NCBI GenBank assembly: GCA_963974125.1
Contig: CAXBCH010000016.1
Span: 1 to 64,000 of the forward strand
Direction: 5' to 3'
Source: Haliea sp963974125
GTDB taxonomy: Bacteria; Pseudomonadota; Gammaproteobacteria; Pseudomonadales; Halieaceae
DNA length: 64,000 nucleotides
Shown: positions 43,509-51,987 of the stretch, piece by piece
Layout of the letters: each line of letters opens with the position of its first letter
Position numbering within the stretch: position 1 is the first letter of the stretch
The notes under the pieces: generated by a model
Database searches by the model: none
The model's input: only the letters and a program-made list of their open reading frames with translations
What the model was told of the DNA's origin: nothing
Program-made: the position numbers and the translations under genes

Positions 43509-45098
43509 TCAGTGGTCGCCAGACTGGCTCGCCGCTGTCGCGAAGGTGTCAGCGAAGGCTTCTCGCAGATTGCGCTTGAGGATCTTGCCTGAGGGGTTGC
43601 GTGGCAGGTTGTCCACCACCAGCACGGCCTTGGGCACCTTGAAGCCGCCCAGCTGCGCTGCGCAATGCTGTATGACGGCGTCAGGATCCACCTGGCAGCC
43701 GTCCCTGGCGACCACTACTGCAGTCACTGCCTCCACCCAGTGCGGGTGCGGCAGGCCGATCACCGCAACCTCCGACACTTCCGGGAGCTGGTAGATCACT
43801 TCCTCCACTTCGCGGCTGGAGACGTTCTCGCCGCCGGTCTTGATCATGTCCTTTTTGCGATCAACGATGGTCAGATAGCCTTCACTGTCCATGACCCCGA
43901 GGTCGCCGCTGTGGAACCAGCCGCCCTCGAAAGCGGCTGCTGTGCGCTCCGGGTCGCGATAATATTCGGTGAGCAGCTGGGGAGAGCGGTGCACGACTTC
44001 ACCCACCTCGCCCACGCCAACGTCGCGGCCCTCGTCGTCGACCACCCGGGTTTCCGTATACAGCGCCGGGCGACCCGCGGATCCGGCCTTGCGCAGCTGG
44101 TCGGCGGGCTTGAGGATGGTGGCCATGGGCGCCATCTCGGTCTGGCCGTACAGGTTCCAGAGGCGGATGTCGGGCAGACGGCTGTGGATCTCTTTCATCA
44201 CCTCGACCGGCATGATGGAGGCGCCGTAGTAGCCCTTGCGCAGGGCACTGAGGTCGGACTGGTCGAAGTGTTCACTGCGCAGCAGCGAGATCCACACCGT
44301 GGGCGGGGCGAAGAATGAACTCACCTGCTCGTCCGCCAGCAGGCGCAGCAGGTTGGCCGGTGTGTTGTCATCGGTGATGATGTTGCGGCCGCCGGCCTTG
44401 ATCGCAGGCCCGAGGAAACAATCGAGCTGGGCGCAGTGGAACAGGGGCAGGGCGTGCAGGGTGGTGTCTTCCTCGGCGATCTCCGCGTCGATCAGGCAGG
44501 CGCTGTATTGCCAGAGAATGGCGGCATGGCTCAGAACCGCCCCCTTGGGCGCCGATTCGGTGCCGCTGGTGTAGATGATCTGTGCCGGGGCATTGGCATC
44601 GATGCCGGGATTGTCGGTGTAGTGGCCGCCGCTGCACAGATCGCCGAAAGGAATCATGCCCGCGGGGGTATCGCTGGCATTCCCGCCTGCCAGCCACACC
44701 AGTTGCTCGATGTCCGGACACTCTGCTGCGGCCGCCACCGCCTTGTCGCCTTCGGTTGCCCCCACGCACAGCAGGCGAGCGCCGGAGTGGCCGAGAATGT
44801 AGGCAGTCTCGCGCACATTGAGCATGAAGTTGACCGGCACCAGAATGGCACCGATGGCGGCGACAGCGTAACGCACCGCGGCGAAGTCGATGGAGTTGCG
44901 GGAGAGAATGGCCACCCGGTCACCCGCTTGTATCCCTCTGTCGGCAAGGCTCCCCGCGACGCGCAGACAGAGGTCGCGAAACGCACTGTAGCTGAGCTCT
45001 CGCTCGCCCTGGCGCAGGGCGAGCTTGTCGGGATGGCGGTGGGCACTGCGGTGGAGCGTGTCAAAGAGGGTTTGGCGGGATAGCGTCTGTGTGTTCAT
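43509..45098 (-). CDS. Acyl-CoA synthetase (AMP-forming)
   Basis: 529 residues of the ANL superfamily. P-loop-like IIYTSGTESAPKGAVLSH is near residue 175, LWNLYGQTEMAP near 315, GWFHSGDLGVMDSEGYLTIV near 395, the hinge DRKKDMIKTGGENVSSREVE, and the catalytic Lys in PSGKILKRNLR near 512. It activates a carboxylic acid to acyl-AMP and then acyl-CoA. Length and motifs fit the medium/long-chain or aromatic FadD-like branch; the exact acid is not readable. It is the last gene of a minus-strand run starting at 51796. Confidence 0.93.
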   Translation of the reverse strand: MNTQTLSRQTLFDTLHRSAHRHPDKLALRQGERELSYSAFRDLCLRVAGSLADRGIQAGDRVAILSRNSIDFAAVRYAVAAIGAILVPVNFMLNVRETAYILGHSGARLLCVGATEGDKAVAAAAECPDIEQLVWLAGGNASDTPAGMIPFGDLCSGGHYTDNPGIDANAPAQIIYTSGTESAPKGAVLSHAAILWQYSACLIDAEIAEEDTTLHALPLFHCAQLDCFLGPAIKAGGRNIITDDNTPANLLRLLADEQVSSFFAPPTVWISLLRSEHFDQSDLSALRKGYYGASIMPVEVMKEIHSRLPDIRLWNLYGQTEMAPMATILKPADQLRKAGSAGRPALYTETRVVDDEGRDVGVGEVGEVVHRSPQLLTEYYRDPERTAAAFEGGWFHSGDLGVMDSEGYLTIVDRKKDMIKTGGENVSSREVEEVIYQLPEVSEVAVIGLPHPHWVEAVTAVVVARDGCQVDPDAVIQHCAAQLGGFKVPKAVLVVDNLPRNPSGKILKRNLREAFADTFATAASQSGDH

Positions 45099-45116
45099 TC
45101 GTTGTGTTCTGCGGCA

Positions 45117-45803
45117 TCATTCGGAATCGAGGTGCCAGTATACCTCTTCGGAGGTGATCGCTGCGCCCTCCATGCGGGTATCGAGCGGGAAGGTGACGCC
45201 CAGATTGCTGGTCACGGCGCTGCGCGTATCGGTTTTCAGCAGATTCCAGCCGGCCGTGAGCTTGATATCGTACTCCGACACCTGCTTGACCGCTGAACCG
45301 GCGCCACCATCCACCCAGAAGTCGCCCTCGCAGCGCCCTGTTACGGTGACCGGTCCGGATACATGGACAAGTTGGTATCTGGCGCCGGGCATCTCGGGCG
45401 AGCTTCCCTGGCCCATGGCGTCGAGCCAGGCCACGCCGTACTCTGCTGAACTGAAGGCAAGCAGCTCGCCGAAGAATTCCTCTCCGGCCATATCCACAAT
45501 GGCCAGCCCTCCGGGCGTGAAGGTTGCATCCGCGGGGCTGATAATGACTTCCCCCTCGGTGTTGCAGCCGAAAATACTGGCGAAGGGACGGCCCTCCTCG
45601 TCGCTGGCCGGCAGCGCAACAGTGACCAGGCCTGCGTCGTTGATACCGCCCACAGGCTCCGGACCTTCCCGGCTCATCAGTGCCACATCGGCAGTACTAC
45701 CCTGCCAGTTGCCGACCGGGCCAAGCTGTCTCTCCTGGGCGAAAACACTGCTGCTGAGGGCGAGTCCGACGGCAGTGGCAATAGCATATGTTGGTGTTGC
45801 CAT
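45117..45803 (-). CDS. Exported protein of unknown function
   Basis: 228 residues from ATG 45803. A signal peptide (AIATAVGLALSSSVFA|QE) is clear. The mature protein is beta-rich and acidic, with two cysteines (FGCNTEG and GRCEGDFWVDGGAG) and a C-terminal EEVYWHLDSE. I do not recognise a family. It is followed by the acyl-CoA synthetase and preceded by another exported protein, so the pair may be envelope components used with the catabolic enzymes. Spacing to the upstream gene is 41 bases. Confidence 0.75.
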   Translation of the reverse strand: MATPTYAIATAVGLALSSSVFAQERQLGPVGNWQGSTADVALMSREGPEPVGGINDAGLVTVALPASDEEGRPFASIFGCNTEGEVIISPADATFTPGGLAIVDMAGEEFFGELLAFSSAEYGVAWLDAMGQGSSPEMPGARYQLVHVSGPVTVTGRCEGDFWVDGGAGSAVKQVSEYDIKLTAGWNLLKTDTRSAVTSNLGVTFPLDTRMEGAAITSEEVYWHLDSE

Positions 45804-45844
45804 GGTGTCTTTCCTGTGTTGATTGGGGGTAATCGGGGTCGTGT

Positions 45845-46657
45845 TCAAAGTCCCAGGGAGATGCTCATGTCCAGCGGTACATGAACCTTTTTCTGGCCGT
45901 GGTAGCGAAGCTGCAGGGCAACCGTTGCCGGCGGCTCGCGGAAGACAAAGGCATTGGGCTCAAGGGACCAGAACGATACTTCGTCGGCATCATCGCCACC
46001 GACGACGCTGACCCCGACAATGGCACTGCTGTCGCTGCTGACCAGGAACTTGTGCCAGGTGACGTCGTCCCTGCTGGCACTGCCACCGCCCTTGATCTGC
46101 AGTTCTCCGAGGGGGCTGGCGAAGCCGCTGTCGGCGCGACCACCCGGCATCGGGATATCCTCCACCAGCGCGGTCCCGGCTTCACCCTCAGCGGCAAAAT
46201 TGAGCACCACCTCGCCCGCCAGTCGCAGCTTTGTGGCACCGGCGGAGGGCGTGTCGACAACGCTGATCGCGAGCTTGATGTCCCTGTCATTGGTCCAGTC
46301 GCCGACGCCCGCAAAGGCGACCGGGTCCGGCGCGGGAAAGCCGCGCTCTTCATTTTCCCGTTTACGGACTTTGTGCCGCGCCAGGAGATCCGTGCCGCGA
46401 TCATCCGCGAAAGTCTCAAGCCGGGTCAGCGCGGGATCGATCGGGTTTTCCAGATTGAACCCCGCGAGATCCATGGCGAGGTAGATCTCCACGGCGGTGC
46501 GGCCGCTGGCGCCGATATGCGGCATATCCTTGTGGATCTCCAGGCGCGAGACCTCCTGCGAGGCCGCGTGGTGTGACAGCGGCAAGGATAGTAGCAGCGC
46601 GCAGGCGGCGGCTGGCAAGCTCCAGCGGAGGGGCGCGCAAGTGCAGGGTCCACACAT
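45845..46657 (-). CDS. Exported protein of unknown function
   Basis: 270 residues from ATG 46657 (GAGGA about 10 bases upstream). The N-terminus CGPCTCAPLRW...AACALLLSLPLSHHAASQEV is a signal peptide with three early cysteines; LSLPLSHHA lacks a clear lipobox. The mature part is beta-rich with GGSASRDDVTWHKFLV and VPLDMSISLGL at the end. No family is recognised. It is similar in character, not in sequence, to the neighbouring exported protein at 45117. Both belong to the minus-strand catabolic run, suggesting an extracytoplasmic step or substrate binding (inference). Confidence 0.75.
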   Translation of the reverse strand: MCGPCTCAPLRWSLPAAACALLLSLPLSHHAASQEVSRLEIHKDMPHIGASGRTAVEIYLAMDLAGFNLENPIDPALTRLETFADDRGTDLLARHKVRKRENEERGFPAPDPVAFAGVGDWTNDRDIKLAISVVDTPSAGATKLRLAGEVVLNFAAEGEAGTALVEDIPMPGGRADSGFASPLGELQIKGGGSASRDDVTWHKFLVSSDSSAIVGVSVVGGDDADEVSFWSLEPNAFVFREPPATVALQLRYHGQKKVHVPLDMSISLGL

Positions 46658-46734
46658 GATCCAATTCCTCGAAATTCCCAAGGGAGTCTAGGCCGGAATG
46701 TGCATCCGCGCCAGCGGCGAGACTCCAGCGCGTC

Positions 46735-47496
46735 TTACAGCACCATATAGCCACCGTCGCTGACCAGCGTATGGCCGGTGGTATAGCTCGACAGGTCACT
46801 CGCCAGATACAGTACCGGACCGATGATCTCGTCTGTCTCCGCCACCCGCTTCTGCAGACTGGCGTTGATGGCGCCCTCCAGATAGCCGGGAATAGTGGCT
46901 GCGCTGTCAAACAGGTCGGAGTGGTAGCTGCCCGGTGCCAGGCTGTTGACGCGAATGCCCTTGCCGGCCCATTCGGCGGCCATTACTTTGGTCAGGGCAT
47001 CCAGTGCGGCCTTGGTGGCGGCGTAGAACCCCGTCAGCGCGGAAGGCTTGAGTCCGCCCACGGAGATGACATTGATGACCGAGCCGCCGCCGTGTTCCGC
47101 CATCCGTGGCGCCATCCGCGAGGCCAGGTACCAGGGTCCCTTGGTGTTGACGTCGAACAGTTTCTGGAACAGATCCACCTGCAGTTCGGACAGTTCCCCG
47201 ATTACTGGATTCATGCCGGCATTGTTGATCAGTATGTCGACATGGCCGAAAGTGTCGTAAGCACTGGTGATGACTGCGTCCAGATCCTCCGTGCGCCCCA
47301 TGTGGGCCGACAATGCCAGCGCCCTGCGCCCCTTGCCGCGGATCTCCTCCGCCACCGCCTCGCAATTTTCCAGCCGGCGGCTGACGACAATGACGTCGGC
47401 GCCGGCGTCCGCAAGCCCCAGGCTCATGGCCTTGCCCAGCCCGCGGCTGCCGCCGGTGACCAGCGCCACTTTTCCTGTCAGATCGATTGTGTGCAT
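46735..47496 (-). CDS. SDR-family oxidoreductase
   Basis: 253 residues. Motifs are TGGSRGLGKAM, VVSRRLENC (basic, NADP-type), INNAGMNPVIG, NVISVGGLKP for Ser, YAATKAALD for Tyr and Lys, PGSYHSDLF and GHTLVSDGGYMVL. It is a classical SDR. AAGGA lies 9 bases before ATG 47496. It is 15 bases downstream of the LLM oxidoreductase, in the same minus operon as sulfotransferase copy 2. Confidence 0.93.
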   Translation of the reverse strand: MHTIDLTGKVALVTGGSRGLGKAMSLGLADAGADVIVVSRRLENCEAVAEEIRGKGRRALALSAHMGRTEDLDAVITSAYDTFGHVDILINNAGMNPVIGELSELQVDLFQKLFDVNTKGPWYLASRMAPRMAEHGGGSVINVISVGGLKPSALTGFYAATKAALDALTKVMAAEWAGKGIRVNSLAPGSYHSDLFDSAATIPGYLEGAINASLQKRVAETDEIIGPVLYLASDLSSYTTGHTLVSDGGYMVL

Positions 47497-47511
47497 GACC
47501 AGTTATCCTTG

Positions 47512-48501
47512 TTATAGCGGGTTGATTGCCACCTTCGGTGCCACCTTGTCGAAAAAATTGCGCAGGGTCCGCCAGCTCGTATCCGCATCCAGACCACCCA
47601 CCAGCGGGTGCAGGACATAGGCGTCGTTCGGTGCCAGTGACGGTGCCTTTTCCAGTACCGTTTCCGGGCGCACCACCTGGTAGGTGCCCAGGGCCTTGAG
47701 TGCGTCCGCGTCCAGCGCACTGCTGAACAGCATGTCCAGGTCGGTGCTGCTCTGCCAGCGGGCATAGCAGTTGGTTTCATACAGGGCGCAGGGCGCCAGG
47801 CGCTGCCAGTCCTGTTCCGGTGTCTCGGAAACGTAGAGAAAAGAGTGCGCCATCTCCGCCTGGAAACGCGGGGTCTTGCCGAGCTTCTCGCACTCGGCTA
47901 CATAGATTTCGTTGAGATGCGGCATGCCGGCGATAAAGCCGTCACCCGCCCGGGCGGCGCGGCGCGCGGCCGGTGCCGCGCTGCCCCCCATAAGAATGGG
48001 CGGATGCGGAGTCTGCAGTGGCTGCGGGGTTATACGCGCGGGGCGCCCGCGGAATTCGAAGGTCTGGCCGCTCCAGGCCTGCTTCAGGGTCTGGACCCCC
48101 TCGTCCATCAGGGCGCCGCGCTGCTTCGGGTCGACGCCGAACATCGCCATCTCCGAGCTCACGTAACCACCGAGCAGCAGCACCTCGGCGCGGCCGCGAC
48201 TCAGATGGTCCAGCACCGCCACATCTTCCGCTACCCGCAGGGGATCGCTGAAGGGCACCAGCACATTCACCTGCAGGCGCACATTGCGGGTAATCCGGGC
48301 CGCGGCGGCGGCGAGCACACTGGGGCTGGGCAGATAGCCGTCGTCACTGCCGTGGTGCTCGCAGAAGTTGATGGTGACCGGATAGCCCTGGGCATCAATC
48401 CAGGCGATCTGCTCCAGGGCCAGGTCGTACATGTCCGCCATGGACAGCTTCGTGGTTTCCGCAGGGGCGCGGCACTCGTATTTGACGCAGACAAAAGCCA
48501 T
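47512..48501 (-). CDS. LLM-class flavin oxidoreductase, copy 2
   Basis: 329 residues with the bacterial-luciferase TIM barrel pattern: VTINFCEHHGSDDGYLPSPSV near residue 40, RNVRLQVNVLVPFSDPLRVAEDVAVLD near 75, RAEVLLLGGYVSSEMAMFG and PPILMGGSAAPAARRAARAGDGF near 180. It is a different subfamily from copy 1 and is probably FMN-linked. It lies between sulfotransferase copy 2 (6 bases) and an SDR (15 bases) in one operon. Confidence 0.9.
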   Translation of the reverse strand: MAFVCVKYECRAPAETTKLSMADMYDLALEQIAWIDAQGYPVTINFCEHHGSDDGYLPSPSVLAAAAARITRNVRLQVNVLVPFSDPLRVAEDVAVLDHLSRGRAEVLLLGGYVSSEMAMFGVDPKQRGALMDEGVQTLKQAWSGQTFEFRGRPARITPQPLQTPHPPILMGGSAAPAARRAARAGDGFIAGMPHLNEIYVAECEKLGKTPRFQAEMAHSFLYVSETPEQDWQRLAPCALYETNCYARWQSSTDLDMLFSSALDADALKALGTYQVVRPETVLEKAPSLAPNDAYVLHPLVGGLDADTSWRTLRNFFDKVAPKVAINPL

Positions 48502-48507
48502 GGTTTT

Positions 48508-49755
48508 CTACACCTCGTCGGGGACCTGAAAGTAATTCTGGTAGCGCCGGAACAGCAGGCGCTTGCGCGCGTTCTCTTCCCGCTCGCCGATACTGTACTG
48601 ATGCCGGCCAAACTTCCCCTGGGGCTTTGCCTGCAGATAATCCTGCATTGCCTCCAGTGCAGCCGGCTCCAGCCTCAGCCCCATTCCCTGATACAGTGAC
48701 TGCAGCGCGTCCAGCGGTTGCTCCACCAGCTGGGCGTAGAGAAAACTGTGTATCTGTGCCAACGGCACCGCACTCGCTTGCAGCAGGTCCACGACCCCGT
48801 CCAGGCGCGCGGCGCCGGCTTCCGGCGTCATCAGGTTCTCGAAGGCACTGGCATCAAAGGGCTGGCTGCTGCGCATCCAGTACAGGGTCCCCAGCAGGTT
48901 GGTGACCGAAGCCTGGGCGACGATCGGGTCGCGGTGGGTGATCACCACCCGCGCGTCGGGGAAGGTATCGAACAGCACCGGCAGGTTGCCCAGGTGGGAG
49001 GGCGCCTTGAGCAGCCAGTGCCGGCGCGGGTTCCGCCACTGCAGCAGCTTGAGCATGCGCTTGTAGTAGCGGTACGCATAGCCCAGGTCCTGCTGGTAGT
49101 ACCAGGCATTGTAGCTGGGAATCTGGTACTGGCCGGGCAGGTTCTCGGTCAGGAAGGTGCAGCTCATGGCGACGATGCACTCGTTGGGGATCTCGGCCCC
49201 CATCTCGTGCATGGCGGCGTAGGTCGGCACTACCCGGCTCCACTGGGTCACCAGGTGCTGGCAGCGTTCGATGCGGGGGTCGCTGTGGTAGCTCGCCGTT
49301 TCCGGGGGCGGAAAGGGAAACATCATCTCCCAGTTGCGCGGCGAGCCGAACTGGCTGTCCTGTGCCAGCAGCTCGAACAGGATGGAGGTGCCGGCGCGGG
49401 GCAGGCCGGTGACGATTACCGGCTGCTGGATGACTTCGTCGTCGATTTCCGGGTGTTCGGCGTAGGCGGCCTCAATGCCCAGCCGTGCCTCCAGCCAGCG
49501 CAGGATATCGGAGCGGGTCATCAGGCGGCCCAGCAGATGCAGGTCGGCTTCCTCGTCCAGGGCCTTGAGGAAGATGTGAAAACCTTCCAGCCACTCGTCG
49601 CTGCCGAAGTCGTCGAAGCCGGTGTTGCGCCGCGCCGTGGCCATCAGTTCCCCGGCCCGCAGGGGCACGAGGCTGCGGATGTCCATGTGCCGGCCCTCGT
49701 CGATCACCTGCTGCACCCAGGTGGGTCGCGGTGGTGGTGTCCAGCTGCTGTTCAT
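48508..49755 (-). CDS. Sulfotransferase (PF13469 type), copy 2
   Basis: 415 residues. PAPS motifs are VIVTGLPRAGTSILFELLA near residue 115 and VVITHRDPIVAQASVTNLLG near 275, with WLLKAPSHLGNLP before. It is similar in length and layout to copy 1 (40032) but clearly diverged. ATG 49755 overlaps the upstream SDR stop by 4 bases, and the LLM gene follows after 6 bases. As with copy 1, the linkage to an LLM enzyme suggests that the two act on the same hydroxylated compound. Confidence 0.88.
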   Translation of the reverse strand: MNSSWTPPPRPTWVQQVIDEGRHMDIRSLVPLRAGELMATARRNTGFDDFGSDEWLEGFHIFLKALDEEADLHLLGRLMTRSDILRWLEARLGIEAAYAEHPEIDDEVIQQPVIVTGLPRAGTSILFELLAQDSQFGSPRNWEMMFPFPPPETASYHSDPRIERCQHLVTQWSRVVPTYAAMHEMGAEIPNECIVAMSCTFLTENLPGQYQIPSYNAWYYQQDLGYAYRYYKRMLKLLQWRNPRRHWLLKAPSHLGNLPVLFDTFPDARVVITHRDPIVAQASVTNLLGTLYWMRSSQPFDASAFENLMTPEAGAARLDGVVDLLQASAVPLAQIHSFLYAQLVEQPLDALQSLYQGMGLRLEPAALEAMQDYLQAKPQGKFGRHQYSIGEREENARKRLLFRRYQNYFQVPDEV

Positions 49756-50585
49756 GGCATCCAGGCGCCGCCGCTGACCGAGATCAGCTGGCCGGTGATG
49801 TAGCCGGAGCGCTCCGAGGCCAGGAACAGGGCCAGCCAGGCGATGTCTTCCGGGCGCCCCAGGCGCGGGATCGGCAGGCCGCTCATGTTGTAGAGCGTAC
49901 CTTCCTGCAGGGCCTTTTCCATATCCTCTGGCTTGCCCATGGTGTCGAAGCCGAAACGGTTCCAGAAACTGCCCTCACCCACATCCTGCTCGTCATGGGG
50001 CACGATCCAGCCCGGGCAGATATTGTTCACTCGCACACCCTTGCCCGCCCACTCCCAGGCCAGGCCCTTGCTGAAACTGTTGACGAAACCCTTGACGCCA
50101 CCGTAGTGCACGACGTTCGCCGCCGCCTCGCCGAGCAGGGAGGAGTTGGAGGAGATGTTGATGATGCTGCCGGTCTGGCGCGAGAGCATGTCCCCGGCCA
50201 CCGCCTGGCAGCAGTTCACCACCCCGTCCACGTTGAGGGCGATTTCCCAGCGCCGCGCTTCGGCGTCGAGATTCTCGAAGTCGGAGGGGTGGGCGACGCC
50301 GCCGGCATTGTTGACCAGCACATCGACCGGCCCGAACTCGGCATTGGCGCGTGCCACCATGGCGTCCACGCTGGCGCGGTCGGTGACGTCGGTCTTTACC
50401 GCCAGCACCTCGCCGGGCAGGCCCATTGCCGCGGCTTCCGCGGTGAGCTTTGCACCGGTGGCGACGTCCCGTGACGCGCTGACCACATTCAGGCCTTCGC
50501 GGGCAAATTCCAGTACCAGGCCGCGGCCGATGCCGCCGTTGCCGCCGGTGATGATGGCGGTCTTGCCTTGCAGTTGCAGATCCAT
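49752..50585 (-). CDS. SDR-family oxidoreductase
   Basis: 277 residues from ATG 50585 (AGGAGG 7 bases upstream). Motifs are TGGNGGIGRGL, VVSASRDV, VNNAGGVAHP, NISSNSSLLG for Ser, HYGGVKGFVN (Tyr and Lys), PGWIVPH and GYITGQLISVSGGAW. It has an insertion after the catalytic region (EQDVGEGSFWNRFGFDTMG), a common extension for larger substrates. It lies between the DUF1214 gene (14 bases) and sulfotransferase copy 2 (4-base overlap). Confidence 0.92.
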   Translation of the reverse strand: MDLQLQGKTAIITGGNGGIGRGLVLEFAREGLNVVSASRDVATGAKLTAEAAAMGLPGEVLAVKTDVTDRASVDAMVARANAEFGPVDVLVNNAGGVAHPSDFENLDAEARRWEIALNVDGVVNCCQAVAGDMLSRQTGSIINISSNSSLLGEAAANVVHYGGVKGFVNSFSKGLAWEWAGKGVRVNNICPGWIVPHDEQDVGEGSFWNRFGFDTMGKPEDMEKALQEGTLYNMSGLPIPRLGRPEDIAWLALFLASERSGYITGQLISVSGGAWMP

Positions 50586-50599
50586 GTTGTGTCCTCCTG

Positions 50600-51796
50600 C
50601 TAGACGCCGAAGCGCTGAATTACGCCGCGGCGGCGGGCGGCGATTTGCTGACAACGCTCCGCGGGGGTAACTTTCCTTGCCTTGGCGGGCAGGTGCCGGT
50701 CCAGTTCCACCAGCTTGACCTGGGTGGCCTGGGGCAATGGGTAGTGGTCCGCCTGCATCCAGCGCACGGTGACATAGCCTTCGTGGAATCCCGCGGGGTC
50801 CAGCCAGTTGGCGTGGCCGGTATCCACGTGGGCGATGACCAGGATCAGCTCCCCGTCGTCCTCCAGCCGGGCGTAGTGGCAATTGGTATTGCTGAGGATG
50901 CTGCGGTAGTCCATGGAGCACCACCAGTAGTTGCCGAATTCCACTGCCCAGTAGTGGGCCTGCGGCGGCGTCACGCGGACGATGATGGCTTCGTCCGCGG
51001 GCAGCTGCCAGTAGGCAATCAGGGGCTCGCCACCGGGGGTGGCGTCGATGGCATTGTCATCGAGTTGGCGGTAGGAAAGGAATGTGTTCGGGCGCATCTT
51101 CCAGCGCTCGATCATGTCCGCCCAATAGGTAAGGGAATCGCCTACCCAGCGGGATACGGCGTCCAGGCCGCGCGCCAGACGCTCCTGGTCCATCACCGGC
51201 TTCGGGGCCGGTGCGCCGCCGATACGTTCGATGCTGGCGTGCATGGGGCGTTCGTTTTCCCAGTCGGCGAAGAACTGGCGGAAGGTGACGCGAAAGGTGT
51301 CCGGCGAGGTTTGCAGCCAGTTGCCGGGATGCGGGTCGGGGCTGCAGATCAGCTCGAAACTGCCGTCCGGCTCCACCTGCAGATCCTGGCCAAACAGGGC
51401 GTGGGCCACACCTCCGCCCCAGGGCGTGTTGCCGGTTTCCACGGCGGTGACGGCAAAATAGCGGGCGCTGCCCCGGTTGCCGTGTATGCGATAGGTGTCG
51501 GTGCCGTTGATCGGGGCGCCGACATAGACGGCGTCGGGATTGTCGCCGCCCTGCTTGCGAATCGGGTCGAAGTAGTGGAGTAGCTCCGGGTGCAGGGGGT
51601 CGTCGTTTTCCAGGAAGAACTGCATGCCGAGGCCAATGTTCTGGGCCAGGCAGCGGAAGCCGGCGCTGCGGCTGAGATCGCCCGCTGGCACACCGTCGCG
51701 GAAGGGAATGCGGCCGGCGACCTTGAGCTGGTCGCAGAACTGGTCCCAGGCCTGAACCAGCTGCTGGTCCCGAGAGCGGTGGTCCGGGTTGCTCAT
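50600..51796 (-). CDS. DUF1214-type protein
   Basis: 398 residues, no signal peptide. The C-terminal third carries the DUF1214 pattern: YWQLPADEAIIVRVTPPQAH, YWAVEFGNYWWCSMDY, and a late VRWM. The central part (GTDTYRIHGNRGSARYFAVTAVETG) resembles the DUF1254-type neighbour domain. The function of these families is unknown; members are frequent in degradation islands. It is the first gene of the long minus-strand operon and is divergent from a secreted DUF1254/DUF1214 protein. Confidence 0.8.
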   Translation of the reverse strand: MSNPDHRSRDQQLVQAWDQFCDQLKVAGRIPFRDGVPAGDLSRSAGFRCLAQNIGLGMQFFLENDDPLHPELLHYFDPIRKQGGDNPDAVYVGAPINGTDTYRIHGNRGSARYFAVTAVETGNTPWGGGVAHALFGQDLQVEPDGSFELICSPDPHPGNWLQTSPDTFRVTFRQFFADWENERPMHASIERIGGAPAPKPVMDQERLARGLDAVSRWVGDSLTYWADMIERWKMRPNTFLSYRQLDDNAIDATPGGEPLIAYWQLPADEAIIVRVTPPQAHYWAVEFGNYWWCSMDYRSILSNTNCHYARLEDDGELILVIAHVDTGHANWLDPAGFHEGYVTVRWMQADHYPLPQATQVKLVELDRHLPAKARKVTPAERCQQIAARRRGVIQRFGV

Positions 51797-51934
51797 GCGC
51801 TCACTCCTGTTTTTTTATTGGGTGGTCATCGTGGGCCGTGTGATCGCCGCTGGCAAGAAGGTCACCGGCAAATGCCCCGGTGTTGGTCTATATCTTTAGT
51901 CCAGATCATCACTTGCCCGCTGCAGCACTGTTGT

Positions 51935-51959
51935 AAACCGATCCTCTGGATTACGGTTT
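51935..51959. promoter_or_regulatory. Imperfect hairpin before DUF1254 gene
   Basis: AAACCG/CGGTTT arms, with nested ATCC/GGAT arms around TCT and a 2-base bulge. It lies 28 bases upstream of GTG 51988. It could be an operator or a leader hairpin. Confidence 0.3.
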
Positions 51960-51987
51960 CGTCTCAATACGTTGACGAGGATATCCT

